64,000 nt of DNA, taken from Gleimia sp. 6138-11-ORH1 (GTDB taxonomy: Bacteria; Actinomycetota; Actinomycetes; Actinomycetales; Actinomycetaceae). This document shows, one piece after another, positions 1-8,785 of this stretch. Each line of letters starts with the position of its first letter. Within the stretch, counting starts at the first letter, position 1. A program made the position numbers and the translations under genes. The notes under the pieces were generated by a model that saw only the letters and a list, made by a program, of their open reading frames with translations, ran no database searches and had not been told where the DNA came from. Location of the stretch: NCBI RefSeq assembly GCF_024814355.1, contig NZ_JANUXV010000001.1, positions 248,001 through 312,000 of the forward strand, written 5' to 3'.

Positions 1-1448
1 ATTTCATAATCGCGTTCTGCCTGGAAATAAAGCCGATTCAGCCTGCCAATCTCTTCAGCGCACTGAACTAACTCACTTCTTTTTTGATCAGCTTTGCGAC
101 TACTTTCTAAACGGCGTTCTACCTCAAGCAGTTCCTTTTCAATAGTTTGTTTAGTGGCTGCACTTTCTTTCAAACTTGCAACAGTTTCAGCAAACCGTTT
201 TAAAGGTTCATCTGCTGCTGCCAACTTAGTTTCATGCGTCGTTATCAAGGCATCCAACTCAGTACATTTACTAACCTGCGCCTCTAACTGAGTTTCTTTT
301 TCTAATAGGTTTCGGTGTTGATTAAGTTGCCGAGTCTTTTCCTTCAGCTGCTGGGACAGCTCAGCTTCCTTAGCTTCAGAATCTATAAGTAGTCGCTTAA
401 GATCGACTTCTTTTACATCCAAAGCTAAGTTGAAGCGGGTCGAAACCTCAGAGAATAACTGTGATAATTTAGCCTGTGACTCTTCCACCCGAGTTAAAAC
501 TGCTACCACCGGGTTAGCTTCCTTAGCTAACTGAAGCTGGTGACGCAAAACTTCCATTTGCTGACTTTGCTTTTCTAAAGTCACCTTCTCAGCAGAGATT
601 TCCGCGAACTCATCCAGCACCTGCTGATACAGACTAACTTCTTTAAGAAGTAACTTAACTTCAGCCACAGCAGTTTCAAAATGCTCTTTTTCAGCTTTGA
701 AAGAAGCCGCCTTGGCTTCCAAAGAATCTAACCGGCTTTGGGAAGCAGGCAAAAGCTCAGATAAAGCCAGCTCAGAGGTATCTGCAACTAAAATCCTACT
801 GGTGAGAAAAGAAGCTTTAGTTACAAGCAATTCATAATCAGCCTTAGCCTGCTTAGCTTTATCTTTCAAACACTCAGTAAAACGGTCAAACTCTTGAGTT
901 CTGAAAATCTGCTGCAAAAGCTGCTTACGACTATCTGGGGTGGCCCGCACAAACTGTGCAAACTTCCCCTGCGGTAACACAACTGTCTGTAAAAACTGCT
1001 GGGATTCAATCCCTAAAAGCTGGGGGATAAGCGCATTAACTTCCGCAGGTTTTGCTCCCAGTGGCTCGCGTCCCACAATTTGATCATCAACTAAGCTAAC
1101 TTTTTCTAAAACAGCAGTGCCAGCAGTTGCATTTTTATTCCCTGGCTTACGATACCGAGGCGTGCGCCGCACCAAATAGGCACCCGAAGGCACTTCAAAC
1201 AAAAGCTCCGCGTAACTGGCCGTATCTTTAGACGCAAAATTTGAACGTAAACGCTGCGCAGAAGAAGTCTCTTTAAGCGGGCTTTCCCCATAGAGAGCAA
1301 AAAGAATCGCATCAATAATAGAGGATTTACCCGAACCGGTAGCACCGCGCAACAAAAATAAGCCAGAGGCTTCAAAATCAGCAAACCGAATCCGATACTC
1401 TTTTGCAAACGGCCCTAAAGCTGCAAAATTTAGCTCAATCAATCTCAT
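1..1448 (-). CDS. sbcC: Nuclease SbcCD subunit C, N-terminal part (gene cut by window edge)
   Basis: SbcC is the SMC-like ATPase of the SbcCD double-strand nuclease, which trims hairpins and DNA ends. About 482 codons are visible and the frame stays open to base 1, so the C-terminal part lies outside. The start reads MRLIELNFAALGPF, followed by a Walker A GATGSGKSS (residues 35-43) inside an ATP-binding cassette, a QTVVLPQGKFAQFV Q-loop region, then a long polar stretch rich in Glu, Lys, Leu and Ala that looks like the coiled-coil arm. Its ATG overlaps the sbcD stop by four bases (ATGA), so the two are translationally coupled. Confidence 0.9.
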   Translation of the reverse strand, partial: MRLIELNFAALGPFAKEYRIRFADFEASGLFLLRGATGSGKSSIIDAILFALYGESPLKETSSAQRLRSNFASKDTASYAELLFEVPSGAYLVRRTPRYRKPGNKNATAGTAVLEKVSLVDDQIVGREPLGAKPAEVNALIPQLLGIESQQFLQTVVLPQGKFAQFVRATPDSRKQLLQQIFRTQEFDRFTECLKDKAKQAKADYELLVTKASFLTSRILVADTSELALSELLPASQSRLDSLEAKAASFKAEKEHFETAVAEVKLLLKEVSLYQQVLDEFAEISAEKVTLEKQSQQMEVLRHQLQLAKEANPVVAVLTRVEESQAKLSQLFSEVSTRFNLALDVKEVDLKRLLIDSEAKEAELSQQLKEKTRQLNQHRNLLEKETQLEAQVSKCTELDALITTHETKLAAADEPLKRFAETVASLKESAATKQTIEKELLEVERRLESSRKADQKRSELVQCAEEIGRLNRLYFQAERDYE

Positions 1449-2659
1449 AATGCACCTTCTTCAATCCGAAGTTGCTCCCAAATTTCGTTAATCGTTGCCT
1501 GTTCAACAGCAGTTAGTTCTCTGGCTAACGCCTGGGTGAAAAAATGCTGAGAAACCTCAGCCGGCCCCAGGCTAGTATGCGAAACAGTAGTTTGAGACTT
1601 AAAACTTCCGGTAGCCACATACCGAATCTGCATTACATTAGGCAGTAACTGTTTGACTTTTGCATAGAGATTCTCCGGACGAACCGGATCAGTAATCTCA
1701 ACCGAGTAAAACACAGGTTCCGCAGAAGAACTCTTTGCAGCTAACTCTTCAACCTGCGCTAAAGTACCTTGGAAAGAAATTAGCTTATACGGTTGCGGCA
1801 CAGGAATCTCACTAATTTCAACTTGCTGCTTAGATCCACGCGCAGAAACTTCCAACCGCGTAACCGACTTTTTATCAGCGCCCTCGGAAAAAGAAAACGG
1901 AAGCGGAGAACCCGCATAACGCACGCAGTAATCACTTTCTGCATCTGCCGGAAACAGTGTCTGAGGGCGGTGCAAATGCCCACAGGCCACATACTTAATC
2001 TTCCTTGAAAGATCCCGGAAAGTCTCCACCGCGATACTTTGCACCCCCCCAACAGAAATATCGCGTTCAGATTCCGAAGTAAGTGAACCAGCCACAAAAG
2101 GATGAGCCACCACAAGGCCAATCCCCGCGCGAGAAGCAATATCAGTAAAAATCCGCTGCGCAGCCGCCGAATTAACCGCCTGATGAGAACGACCCACCGG
2201 CTCCCCAGAAACCTCATCAGTAAAATAAGCACGCGCCAAATCAGGTTCCAAATAGGGAATTGGATAAATATTCACAGTACCGTCTCCACCAGCATCAGCC
2301 GGATCACGTAAAACAACCGGCGTCCCCACCTGCGCATACTGCGAAAACACCGTTACCTTATCCGTGTACAGACTTTTCCCATACCCCAGGCGTGCCGCCG
2401 AATCGTGATTACCCGGAATCAGAATAACCTGGGTTAAAGCAGCTAACTGCGCTAACGTATCATCCATTAACGCTAACGCCGAAACCGGAGCAATCGATCG
2501 ATCAAAAATATCCCCGGCAATCACCACCGCAGCAGGAGCCTCTTTACGCACCAAATCAACGAAAAAACGCAAAAACTCAGCCTGGTACTTCTCTAAAGAA
2601 ACTCCGTGCAGCACCCGCCCCAAATGCCAATCAGCAGTGTGTAAAATCTTCATACCCAT
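1445..2659 (-). CDS. sbcD: Nuclease SbcCD subunit D
   Basis: This is the metallophosphoesterase (Mre11-like) nuclease subunit that partners SbcC. The metal-binding motifs appear in order: D10-x-H12 (ADWHLG), GD at 49-50 (AGDIFDRS), GNHD at 83-86, and a GHLH motif about residue 233. The length of 404 residues is in the normal range. The ATG of residue 3 (start 2653) gives the more usual N-terminus MKILHTADWH and could be the true start. It is the first gene of the sbcDC pair and ends in an ATGA overlap with sbcC. Confidence 0.93.
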   Translation of the reverse strand: MGMKILHTADWHLGRVLHGVSLEKYQAEFLRFFVDLVRKEAPAAVVIAGDIFDRSIAPVSALALMDDTLAQLAALTQVILIPGNHDSAARLGYGKSLYTDKVTVFSQYAQVGTPVVLRDPADAGGDGTVNIYPIPYLEPDLARAYFTDEVSGEPVGRSHQAVNSAAAQRIFTDIASRAGIGLVVAHPFVAGSLTSESERDISVGGVQSIAVETFRDLSRKIKYVACGHLHRPQTLFPADAESDYCVRYAGSPLPFSFSEGADKKSVTRLEVSARGSKQQVEISEIPVPQPYKLISFQGTLAQVEELAAKSSSAEPVFYSVEITDPVRPENLYAKVKQLLPNVMQIRYVATGSFKSQTTVSHTSLGPAEVSQHFFTQALARELTAVEQATINEIWEQLRIEEGAL

Positions 2660-2708
2660 ACTCTAAAACCTACCGGTGACAAGAAAATAAAACTAAACCC
2701 AAGAACGC

Positions 2709-3758
2709 TTAAGAAAACACTTCCCAAGGTTTTTCCTGCGCAGACTTTAAACTCACCAACAAACGACGCACCGACTGCAAACGCAGCTGCCTAAAAGCTC
2801 TCTCAGCCTCAGAACCAGACTTAACCCACAGATCCAGACCACACTCAGGAGCATCCTCCAAATGAGTACAACCACGCGGACAATCTTCAATCGCCGCAGA
2901 CAACTCTGGCAAAGCAGCTACCACCGTATCCGGCTCCACATGGGCCAACCCAAAGCCGCGCACCCCCGGCGTATCAATAATCCACCCCCCGGCAGGTAAA
3001 GGAAGCGCCAACATATTAGTAGACGTATGCCGCCCCCGCCCAGTCACCTGATTAACATCCCCGGTAAGACGTTCAGCCTCAGGTAAAATCGCATTAATCA
3101 AAGTAGACTTACCCACCCCAGAATGGCCAATCAGCACTGAAGTTTGCCCGTTAATTAGCTCCAAAAGATCACGGTAACCCAACTCATGAGGATCCCCCGG
3201 AAGATTAGAAGAAATCACCGTAGTCACGCCCAGTGCCTCACACAGTTCAATCACATTATCCGGATCACCTAAATCAGCTTTAGTTAAACACACAATCGGA
3301 CGCATCTTCGCATCATAGGCAGCCACCAAACACCGGTCAATAAAACCCGGGCGCACCGGCGGATTAGTCATCGCAGTAACAATCACCAAGTTATCGGCAT
3401 TTGCCACCATGGTTTTTTCTCGCCCCACCGTATCAGCGTCCTCACCACTGCGGGCCAAAACTGTTTCTCTAGGTTCAACCATGACAATCCGCGCCAACGT
3501 ATCCTTACGCCCTGACAAATCACCATTTAAGCGCACGCGATCACCTACCACAATCGCGCCGCGACCCAGCTCTCGGGACTTAACCGCCATTAGCTTCGTA
3601 TCCTCAAGCAACACATGGTAACGTCCTCGATCAACAGAGAAAACGAACCCCACCGGACAGTGAGAATAATCAGGACGAATCTTTGTCCGGGGACGAGAAC
3701 CTTTCCCAGGACGCACTTTAACGCGCATATCGTCAGTACCAATGTCACGTCGGCTCAA
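2709..3758 (-). CDS. rsgA: Small ribosomal subunit biogenesis GTPase RsgA
   Basis: RsgA is a circularly permuted GTPase that checks maturation of the 30S subunit. An OB-fold region comes first (about 35-95), then the permuted G motifs: G4 TKAD at 159-162 before the P-loop GHSGVGKST at 211-219, then DTPG in IIDTPGVRGFG. The C-terminal zinc site is Cys-x3-Cys-x-His-x6-Cys (CPRGCTHLEDAPEC). The start overlaps the end of aroA by 14 bases. The aroA-rsgA pair beside an ECF sigma gene is the arrangement known in Mycobacterium. Confidence 0.94.
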   Translation of the reverse strand: MSRRDIGTDDMRVKVRPGKGSRPRTKIRPDYSHCPVGFVFSVDRGRYHVLLEDTKLMAVKSRELGRGAIVVGDRVRLNGDLSGRKDTLARIVMVEPRETVLARSGEDADTVGREKTMVANADNLVIVTAMTNPPVRPGFIDRCLVAAYDAKMRPIVCLTKADLGDPDNVIELCEALGVTTVISSNLPGDPHELGYRDLLELINGQTSVLIGHSGVGKSTLINAILPEAERLTGDVNQVTGRGRHTSTNMLALPLPAGGWIIDTPGVRGFGLAHVEPDTVVAALPELSAAIEDCPRGCTHLEDAPECGLDLWVKSGSEAERAFRQLRLQSVRRLLVSLKSAQEKPWEVFS

Positions 3759-5301
3759 GGGAGCCTCCTTTATCTGCCTCAGGTGAAGTAGGGGATGATC
3801 CTAGAATAAATCCCTCCCACAGGTGAGGGAAATTCGGAAGAGTTTTTGCAGTTGTCGCCACGTTTTCAACTAAAACTGGATATTTTAATCCCATTAAAGT
3901 AGCAAACATAGCCATGCGGTGATCCTGATAGGTTTTCAAAACAACCGGCTTATCCCAACTAGAAATACGCTCAACCGGAGGAATCACCCGCAAGCAAGCT
4001 GCTTTCACCTGGCAGCCTATTCCCAATTTGTTTAGCTCATTGGCTAAGGCTTGCAACCGGTCAGTTTCATGACCACGCAAATGCCCCACCCCAGTGAAAG
4101 TAGTTGGGTGCGGTAACTGCGTAGCTAAAGCAACAGCCACAGGAAGCAACTCCCCAAAATCACTTAAATCAATAGTTTCCTCACCCACGGCAGTACCAGT
4201 AGAACCAGGAGAAACCAAAAGAGTAGTGGCGGATAATGCTGACTTAGATTTTTGAGCAATCAACCCAAAATAAGGCAAAATCTCTAAAAATGCGTCACCT
4301 GGCTGGTAAGAAACAGCCGGCCAATTCGCGATTGTCACCGGCCGTTTCGTAAAAGCGCTGGCAGCGATGAAAACCATTGCCGTAGTGGTATCCACTTCAA
4401 TAGCCCGCATCAACTGAGCAGGGCACGGCAAGCCAGTGCGCACAGACGCCACCAAAGTTCTTTGCGCTCGCGGCTGCGGGGAGGAACTATTTGCAGTTTC
4501 TAAAACGGCGTTAATCCCGTAGGCATTAAGTTCCGCAATAGTCATTTCGATATGCGGGATCGAGGGCGGATATACAGAGGTAATCGTTAGATCGTGACCA
4601 GGGGGATAAATGAACGGCAAGCCCAGTAAAAGAGCTGAAAAGAACTGTGAGGAAGCCTGAGCATCTACGGTCAGCTTAGTTGGAAAACTAGTGATTGGAC
4701 CGCAAATCGTAAACGGAAAGGTAGCTTCACCATGAAAGTCTATTTTTGCTCCCAGTTCGGAAAGCACCTGCAGTAGTGGCTTAAGGGGGCGCTGGTTGGC
4801 CTGGGGGTCTGCTGTGAAAGTAATCGGAATTTGAAATCCGGCGGCTATCATCGGAAGAAAACGCATCACAGTTCCTGCTAAACCGCAGTCGATAGTCACA
4901 GTTTCTTCCAAAGAATCTGGCTTTATCGGAGTGACTTCAACCAGCCCATCAGAAAGCTCAGTAAACTTTGCTCCCAGTTTCTCTAAACCGGCTTTCATTA
5001 AAAGCGTATCGCGGGCCCACAGCAGATTAGTTAGCTGGCTGGGGGTGGCACTTAGTGCCGCCAGCAGTAAAGCGCGGTTAGTTTGTGATTTAGAACCGGG
5101 AATACTAAGGGCTGGGGCAGTGGTTGAAAAAAGCAAAGATCGGTCAGTTAATTGTTGTGAATCGTCACTTGCCTGTGCGGTTAAGCGCGGGGCTGGCCAG
5201 AAAAAATCCGAAGCTGTTTCAGGCGGAAAAATGGATGTAGATTCAGCGGGAACTGGTGAAGTTTCCGCAGTTCCCGCTGAAAAAGAAAGAGATTTTGTCA
5301 T
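3745..5301 (-). CDS. aroA: 3-phosphoshikimate 1-carboxyvinyltransferase (EPSP synthase)
   Basis: AroA makes EPSP from shikimate-3-phosphate and PEP in the aromatic amino acid pathway. Family motifs are clear: PGSKSQTNR at 68-76, the GLAGTVMRFLP loop (the LGNAGT region), NQRPLKPLL, the QASSQFFSALL segment, DFGELLPVAVAL, and DHRMAMF near the C-terminus. At 518 residues it is longer than the usual 430-450, mostly because of an unconserved Ser/Pro/Thr-rich N-terminus of about 35 residues. No good ribosome binding site stands at the normal distance from this ATG (AAGGAAG is about 17 bases away), so a later start is possible. Confidence 0.94.
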   Translation of the reverse strand: MTKSLSFSAGTAETSPVPAESTSIFPPETASDFFWPAPRLTAQASDDSQQLTDRSLLFSTTAPALSIPGSKSQTNRALLLAALSATPSQLTNLLWARDTLLMKAGLEKLGAKFTELSDGLVEVTPIKPDSLEETVTIDCGLAGTVMRFLPMIAAGFQIPITFTADPQANQRPLKPLLQVLSELGAKIDFHGEATFPFTICGPITSFPTKLTVDAQASSQFFSALLLGLPFIYPPGHDLTITSVYPPSIPHIEMTIAELNAYGINAVLETANSSSPQPRAQRTLVASVRTGLPCPAQLMRAIEVDTTTAMVFIAASAFTKRPVTIANWPAVSYQPGDAFLEILPYFGLIAQKSKSALSATTLLVSPGSTGTAVGEETIDLSDFGELLPVAVALATQLPHPTTFTGVGHLRGHETDRLQALANELNKLGIGCQVKAACLRVIPPVERISSWDKPVVLKTYQDHRMAMFATLMGLKYPVLVENVATTAKTLPNFPHLWEGFILGSSPTSPEADKGGSLEPT

Positions 5302-5325
5302 TTGGAAGTTTCTAAAACGCTTCCT

Positions 5326-5811
5326 TTAGACGGTAGGGGTTTCTTTGAGCTGGTTTAAGGTTTGGCGCTGTTGTTTCCAATTCGATAAACGCCAAGATGC
5401 CGAGGGCGCCCCTTTACGATCAAAAGCAGCAAAAACTAAGCCACCAAAAACAGCTCCGTACCGTTCTAATCCGCGTCGGTACTGGTTTCGTTCAGTCTTA
5501 TCAGCAGCAGTCCAAACTGGGTTTTGGACAACTGCAATCGGAATAGCTGTGCAAGCTAAAAGCGTGGCGCAAGTGCGTGGAGCTTTCCCTAAGACTAAAC
5601 CAGCCGCAGCGGTAACTGTTGCTACTCCAGCTAAGCGAGAAAGCTGGGTGGCCTGTTCTTTACTTACTTCGGGAAGTGTCGAACCCTTAACAGATTTTAA
5701 GGTTCGCTGGAGTTTTTGCCCGTGAGATTGGGGATTTTGGATGGCGTCGATGCCATCTACAAGGAAAGGTAACGCCAGGAGCGTGCGTGCGGTAAAACGT
5801 AGTAAACTCAT
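5326..5811 (-). CDS. DoxX-like small membrane protein
   Basis: This 161-residue protein has an N-terminal hydrophobic segment (LLRFTARTLLALPFLVDGIDAI) and at least two further hydrophobic stretches (about 65-85 and 88-105), matching the DoxX/SURF4-like pattern. The family is linked to thiol or redox homeostasis in actinobacteria, and the divergent neighbour is a thiol-stress sigma factor; a shared role is inference. A TAAAAT hexamer ends six bases before the ATG (5818-5823 on the complementary strand), and no Shine-Dalgarno site is present, so the mRNA is probably leaderless. Confidence 0.7.
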   Translation of the reverse strand: MSLLRFTARTLLALPFLVDGIDAIQNPQSHGQKLQRTLKSVKGSTLPEVSKEQATQLSRLAGVATVTAAAGLVLGKAPRTCATLLACTAIPIAVVQNPVWTAADKTERNQYRRGLERYGAVFGGLVFAAFDRKGAPSASWRLSNWKQQRQTLNQLKETPTV

Positions 5812-5838
5812 GCTTTTATTTTAGCGTGCTTAAAGCAG

Positions 5839-5866
5839 TTGCGTGAGAGGAAAAATCGCGTAGGCT
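5839..5866 (+). promoter_or_regulatory. Probable promoter of sigH (leaderless)
   Basis: TTGCGT (5839-5844) and TAGGCT (5861-5866) are separated by 16 bases, a good housekeeping-type promoter. A start site seven to nine bases downstream would fall on the ATG at 5875, leaving no leader. The divergent doxX-like promoter lies in the same 60 bases. I do not see a clear GGAAT/GTT sigma-H type promoter here. Confidence 0.5.
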
Positions 5867-5874
5867 AAATATTG

Positions 5875-6459
5875 ATGAATCTGGAAGATAGACAGTTACG
5901 CGAACGTTTTGAAACGGAAGCGCTCCCGCTGATTGAACAACTCTATGCAGCGGCTTATCGACTTACCAAGAATACAGTTGATGCGCAGGATCTTTTACAA
6001 GACACCTATATGAAAGCATTTAGTTCCTTTCATACTTTCGCTGAAGGAACAAACTTAAAAGCCTGGATGTATCGGATTTTACAAAATGCTTTCATTAACC
6101 AGTACCGGCGTAAACAACGGCGTCCTTTAGAAGTAGATACAGAAAATACTACCGACTGGGAAATGTATCAGGCCGCTTCGCACGATCCCACGGGATTGCG
6201 TTCTGCGGAAGCTGAGGCATTTAGTTCTTTAACAGATGAGGTAGTGGTCAAAGCATTAGAAGAGTTACCCGTTTCTTACCGAGAAGCAGTGATTTTAGCT
6301 GATGTTGAAGGGTTTTCTTACCGGGAGATTGCGCAGATAATGGGGACACCTACCGGCACGGTCATGTCGCGGATTCATCGTGGCAGAGCTCTCCTGCGGA
6401 CTCGCTTAGCAACCTATGCGCGCACCCAGGGAATACAAGTTGTGAAAGAGGAAGTATAA
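5875..6459 (+). CDS. sigH: ECF RNA polymerase sigma factor, SigH/SigR type
   Basis: This group 4 (ECF) sigma factor very likely controls the thiol-oxidative and heat stress response. Region 2 runs from [15 protein letters not shown] through [11 protein letters not shown] to [16 protein letters not shown]; region 4 has [20 protein letters not shown] followed by the helix-turn-helix [25 protein letters not shown]. The SigR/SigH assignment rests on these motifs and on the next gene, a zinc-type anti-sigma factor that starts directly after the stop. I place the start at ATG 5875; a TTG three bases upstream is also possible. No ribosome binding site is visible, in line with a leaderless transcript. 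Confidence 0.9.
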   Translation: MNLEDRQLRERFETEALPLIEQLYAAAYRLTKNTVDAQDLLQDTYMKAFSSFHTFAEGTNLKAWMYRILQNAFINQYRRKQRRPLEVDTENTTDWEMYQAASHDPTGLRSAEAEAFSSLTDEVVVKALEELPVSYREAVILADVEGFSYREIAQIMGTPTGTVMSRIHRGRALLRTRLATYARTQGIQVVKEEV

Positions 6460-6717
6460 ATGGGATACCTGTCTACGTGTACAACTTGTGAAGAGTTGGA
6501 AGAATTACTTTTCTTACTTGCGGATGGCGAACTGGATGCACAAACCCAAGAGCGGCTGCAAGTCCACCTTAGTGAGTGCGCTCATTGTAAAACGCTTTTC
6601 GATGTGGAGGTGCATTTGCGGGCTTTGTTAAAAGACTGTTACCGCAAAGAAGTCCCTGCTGATTTAGAAGCTCAGATTAGAAACCAGATCCGGACAGTGG
6701 AAGTTAAACGAGACTAA
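6460..6717 (+). CDS. rshA: Zinc-binding anti-sigma factor, RshA/RsrA type
   Basis: This 85-residue protein starts on the base after the sigH stop codon. It carries the zinc anti-sigma signature His36-x3-Cys40-x2-Cys43 plus Cys7 and Cys10. In the RsrA/RshA family these residues hold zinc in the reduced state and release the sigma factor on disulfide formation. It binds the SigH product of the upstream gene; the tight coupling suggests balanced synthesis of the pair. No membrane segment is present, as expected for the cytosolic form. Confidence 0.88.
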   Translation: MGYLSTCTTCEELEELLFLLADGELDAQTQERLQVHLSECAHCKTLFDVEVHLRALLKDCYRKEVPADLEAQIRNQIRTVEVKRD

Positions 6718-6886
6718 AATTTAGCTTAAACTTTATTTTGCTTTTGTGAGTTAGGAAAGAACTTGCGGTTTCTTTTTGCTGCCGATTGTCATTGCCGGGT
6801 GAATATGTGAAAATAGGAGAGTTGTCTGCAGTTTTCGAACTGTAGTTACTGAATCTTGAATAATAAAGTATTTACAGGAGCCAGAT

Positions 6887-6961
6887 ATGAGCAAGCGAGG
6901 CCGTAAGCGTCGTGCCCGTCGTAAGAATGGTGCAAACCACGGTAAGCGTCCAAACGCATAA
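6887..6961 (+). CDS. Ribosomal protein bL37 (24 residues)
   Basis: A 24-residue, extremely basic peptide begins MSKRGRKRRARRKNG and ends NHGKRPNA. This matches the small actinobacterial large-subunit protein bL37 described from mycobacterial ribosomes. An AGGAG ribosome binding site stands six bases before the ATG (6876-6880). Its place directly after the sigma/anti-sigma pair is the same as in Mycobacterium. It is followed by a strong terminator. Confidence 0.85.
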   Translation: MSKRGRKRRARRKNGANHGKRPNA

Positions 6962-7004
6962 GTGGTTGACAGTCCAATCGGATTGTAAGACAAAAAGCTA
7001 AATC

Positions 7005-7045
7005 AAGTCTGGGAGTTTCTAAAAGAAACTCCCAGACTTTTACGT
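7005..7045. terminator. Bidirectional intrinsic terminator
   Basis: A perfect 16-bp inverted repeat (7005-7020 and 7024-7039) with a three-base AAA loop is followed by TTACGTTT. It separates the plus-strand sigH cluster from the convergent minus-strand gene ending at 7070 and can serve both. Confidence 0.85.
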
Positions 7046-7069
7046 TTAAGCTTAACTGCGTGAAAAGGC

Positions 7070-8044
7070 TTAAGATAATCGATCGTAAGTGCGAAAAGCC
7101 TCTAATGCTTCACCCACCTGGGCTACGTGGCAAGCATTGAAAATCCGCTGTAGTAGCTGCTGTGATTTAAAGGGGAAACCGGGAGGAACCGGGTGAGGTA
7201 CCTGGGTTGAACCATTCATGAAGTTAAAGATATTCTCTACCGCAGTGTAGTCTGGTATCTCATAATTGGGTTGGAAAATCTCTAACTCTGCTTTAAGTAC
7301 TATGGATTCATTCAAAGCGTCCTCGTAAAACGCGGTACTGGGCTGCACCTGCGCATAACAAGCTAAAGCATCCGGTGTGCCACTTCGCAGTAAAGCAGCC
7401 ACATAATAGGCATAACTTAACTGTTCTGCAGTTAAAGAGACTTCAAAAAGGTCAGCCAGAAGCTCCATCTGTAACTTAACGGGAGCATCACTTTGCCAAG
7501 CAAAAATAGCCCGCAAAGCAGCCGTGTCAGCATCTCCGGGCGCTAAAAGATTCGCCTGCTCAACAAGGTTAAAAGCGTAAACTAAAGGATCTTTCAGATG
7601 AGGGAACTTTCCCAGCGCACATTGATTCGCTAACCATAGTCTTCCGCGCACCGCAATGTCAGGAATTCTGACAAAAGGTATCTCTGCGCAGATACTGGTG
7701 TGCTGGGAAATTAGTAACCTAGCTGCCAGATTCTCACAGTAAAGCGGGATTGCCTTTAGCTTACTTAGATCACCGGTCTGATCTAATTCTGTGAAGAATT
7801 CATTTATCACTGGGAATTCCACAGCGATACTTTCTAAAGCTAAAGTACATTGGTCGAAGCAAGCTTCGGGATCTGTTTCCAAAAGTTCAGTGGCAGTATC
7901 AAAAGGTTCATCCCAACGCTGATCTTCTGCCTTAGTTTGCCAAATAAACAGGTCTTGAAAAGTCTTTGCCGCGGTGATTTCTTGTATCCAGTAGGGAAGT
8001 TCAACTGCAAAGTACGCGGTTAGATCTGGAAGCTGGGAGCTCAT
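7070..8044 (-). CDS. Uncharacterised soluble protein, coupled to an SGNH-like gene
   Basis: I do not recognise this 324-residue protein. It is acidic, rich in Leu, Ala, Phe and Tyr, without signal peptide or clear membrane segments, and looks mostly alpha-helical (possible helical-repeat fold). The start at ATG 8044 (MSSQLPDLTAYF) is chosen because it overlaps the upstream stop as ATGA; a longer frame to 8098 would run into the upstream gene. Two-gene operon with the SGNH-like protein suggests a joint function. It ends before the shared terminator at 7005-7045. Confidence 0.72.
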   Translation of the reverse strand: MSSQLPDLTAYFAVELPYWIQEITAAKTFQDLFIWQTKAEDQRWDEPFDTATELLETDPEACFDQCTLALESIAVEFPVINEFFTELDQTGDLSKLKAIPLYCENLAARLLISQHTSICAEIPFVRIPDIAVRGRLWLANQCALGKFPHLKDPLVYAFNLVEQANLLAPGDADTAALRAIFAWQSDAPVKLQMELLADLFEVSLTAEQLSYAYYVAALLRSGTPDALACYAQVQPSTAFYEDALNESIVLKAELEIFQPNYEIPDYTAVENIFNFMNGSTQVPHPVPPGFPFKSQQLLQRIFNACHVAQVGEALEAFRTYDRLS

Positions 8045-8631
8045 TCTAACGCTTCTAACCCAATCCACTGATACCAGCCACAGTGCAGGATAATCCACGC
8101 CATTAATCCATAACCGGTTTGAGAGGGCATTTGCTGCGGGGAAAGACTGAGATCATCATGCCATTGACTGTGATTGATTAAGGGCTGGAAAGTATTGATG
8201 TAGGTAATCGTGCGGCGTTCACATACTTCAGAACCGGCTTTGGAAAGCTCTTGCAGATGGCGCATGTCGAAAGCACGCAAAGGTGGCGGGCCAATAACCA
8301 GGGGTTTAATTTCTTTTTGCAGGGCAGTATCTAGGATATTTGCAAGATTTAAACGGGTTCGCGCCGCAGAAATACCTGCTTCTAAATCGGCTTTCCCCAG
8401 TTGCACAATTAGATAGTTTTCAGTTTCTACACTGAACCTACGGAAACATTCTTGCTCCCAGCGGGCACTTAACGCGGTGGTAGTTTCTGCGGGAACCGCA
8501 AGTGGGAAAACCTGCATATCTGCGGGTTGTTTGGTGCGGGCTAAAACTCGGCCCAGCCAACCCATTCCCCGAGCATCTCCCATCCCGGAGATAAGTTCGT
8601 CTCCAACTACACAAATCCGTTTCGCTGGCAT
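8041..8631 (-). CDS. SGNH/GDSL-hydrolase-like protein, probably inactive
   Basis: The 196-residue chain has the SGNH/GDSL layout: N-terminal ICVVGDELISGMGD (block I position), YLIVQLGKADL (block III position), VIGPPPL, and the C-terminal PSQTGYGLMAW that usually follows a catalytic Asp-x-x-His. Here block I reads GDE rather than GDS, and the His before the final block is absent (QQMPSQ). As far as I recall the GDE form is common in the actinobacterial branch, so loss of the nucleophile may be ancestral and loss of the His newer. AAGGAGG stands before the ATG. The gene is coupled to the unknown gene downstream. Confidence 0.72.
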   Translation of the reverse strand: MPAKRICVVGDELISGMGDARGMGWLGRVLARTKQPADMQVFPLAVPAETTTALSARWEQECFRRFSVETENYLIVQLGKADLEAGISAARTRLNLANILDTALQKEIKPLVIGPPPLRAFDMRHLQELSKAGSEVCERRTITYINTFQPLINHSQWHDDLSLSPQQMPSQTGYGLMAWIILHCGWYQWIGLEALE

Positions 8632-8670
8632 TTTTCCTCCTTAGACTCTTTTGCCAGTTTACGTCTTTTG

Positions 8671-8729
8671 GATAAAAAATCTGGTTCGCCGAGCTAAAGA
8701 AAGAGAATCTTTATTAGGGCGAACCAGAT
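8671..8729 (-). terminator. Intrinsic terminator of kgd
   Basis: Arms 8679-8690 and 8718-8729 form a perfect 12-bp stem. Read on the minus strand it is followed directly by six T residues (8674-8679). It lies 57 bases after the kgd stop. The 27-base loop contains a smaller possible hairpin. Confidence 0.75.
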
Positions 8730-8785
8730 TAGGGGCAGAAGTAATGGCTTTACTAGCAGGTTAGGTTACTCTTTACAGGTTTAAC

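Noticed and set aside
1106-1408. 100-codon minus-strand frame
   Set aside because: It lies within sbcC in another frame; sbcC has the Walker A motif and continues to the window edge.
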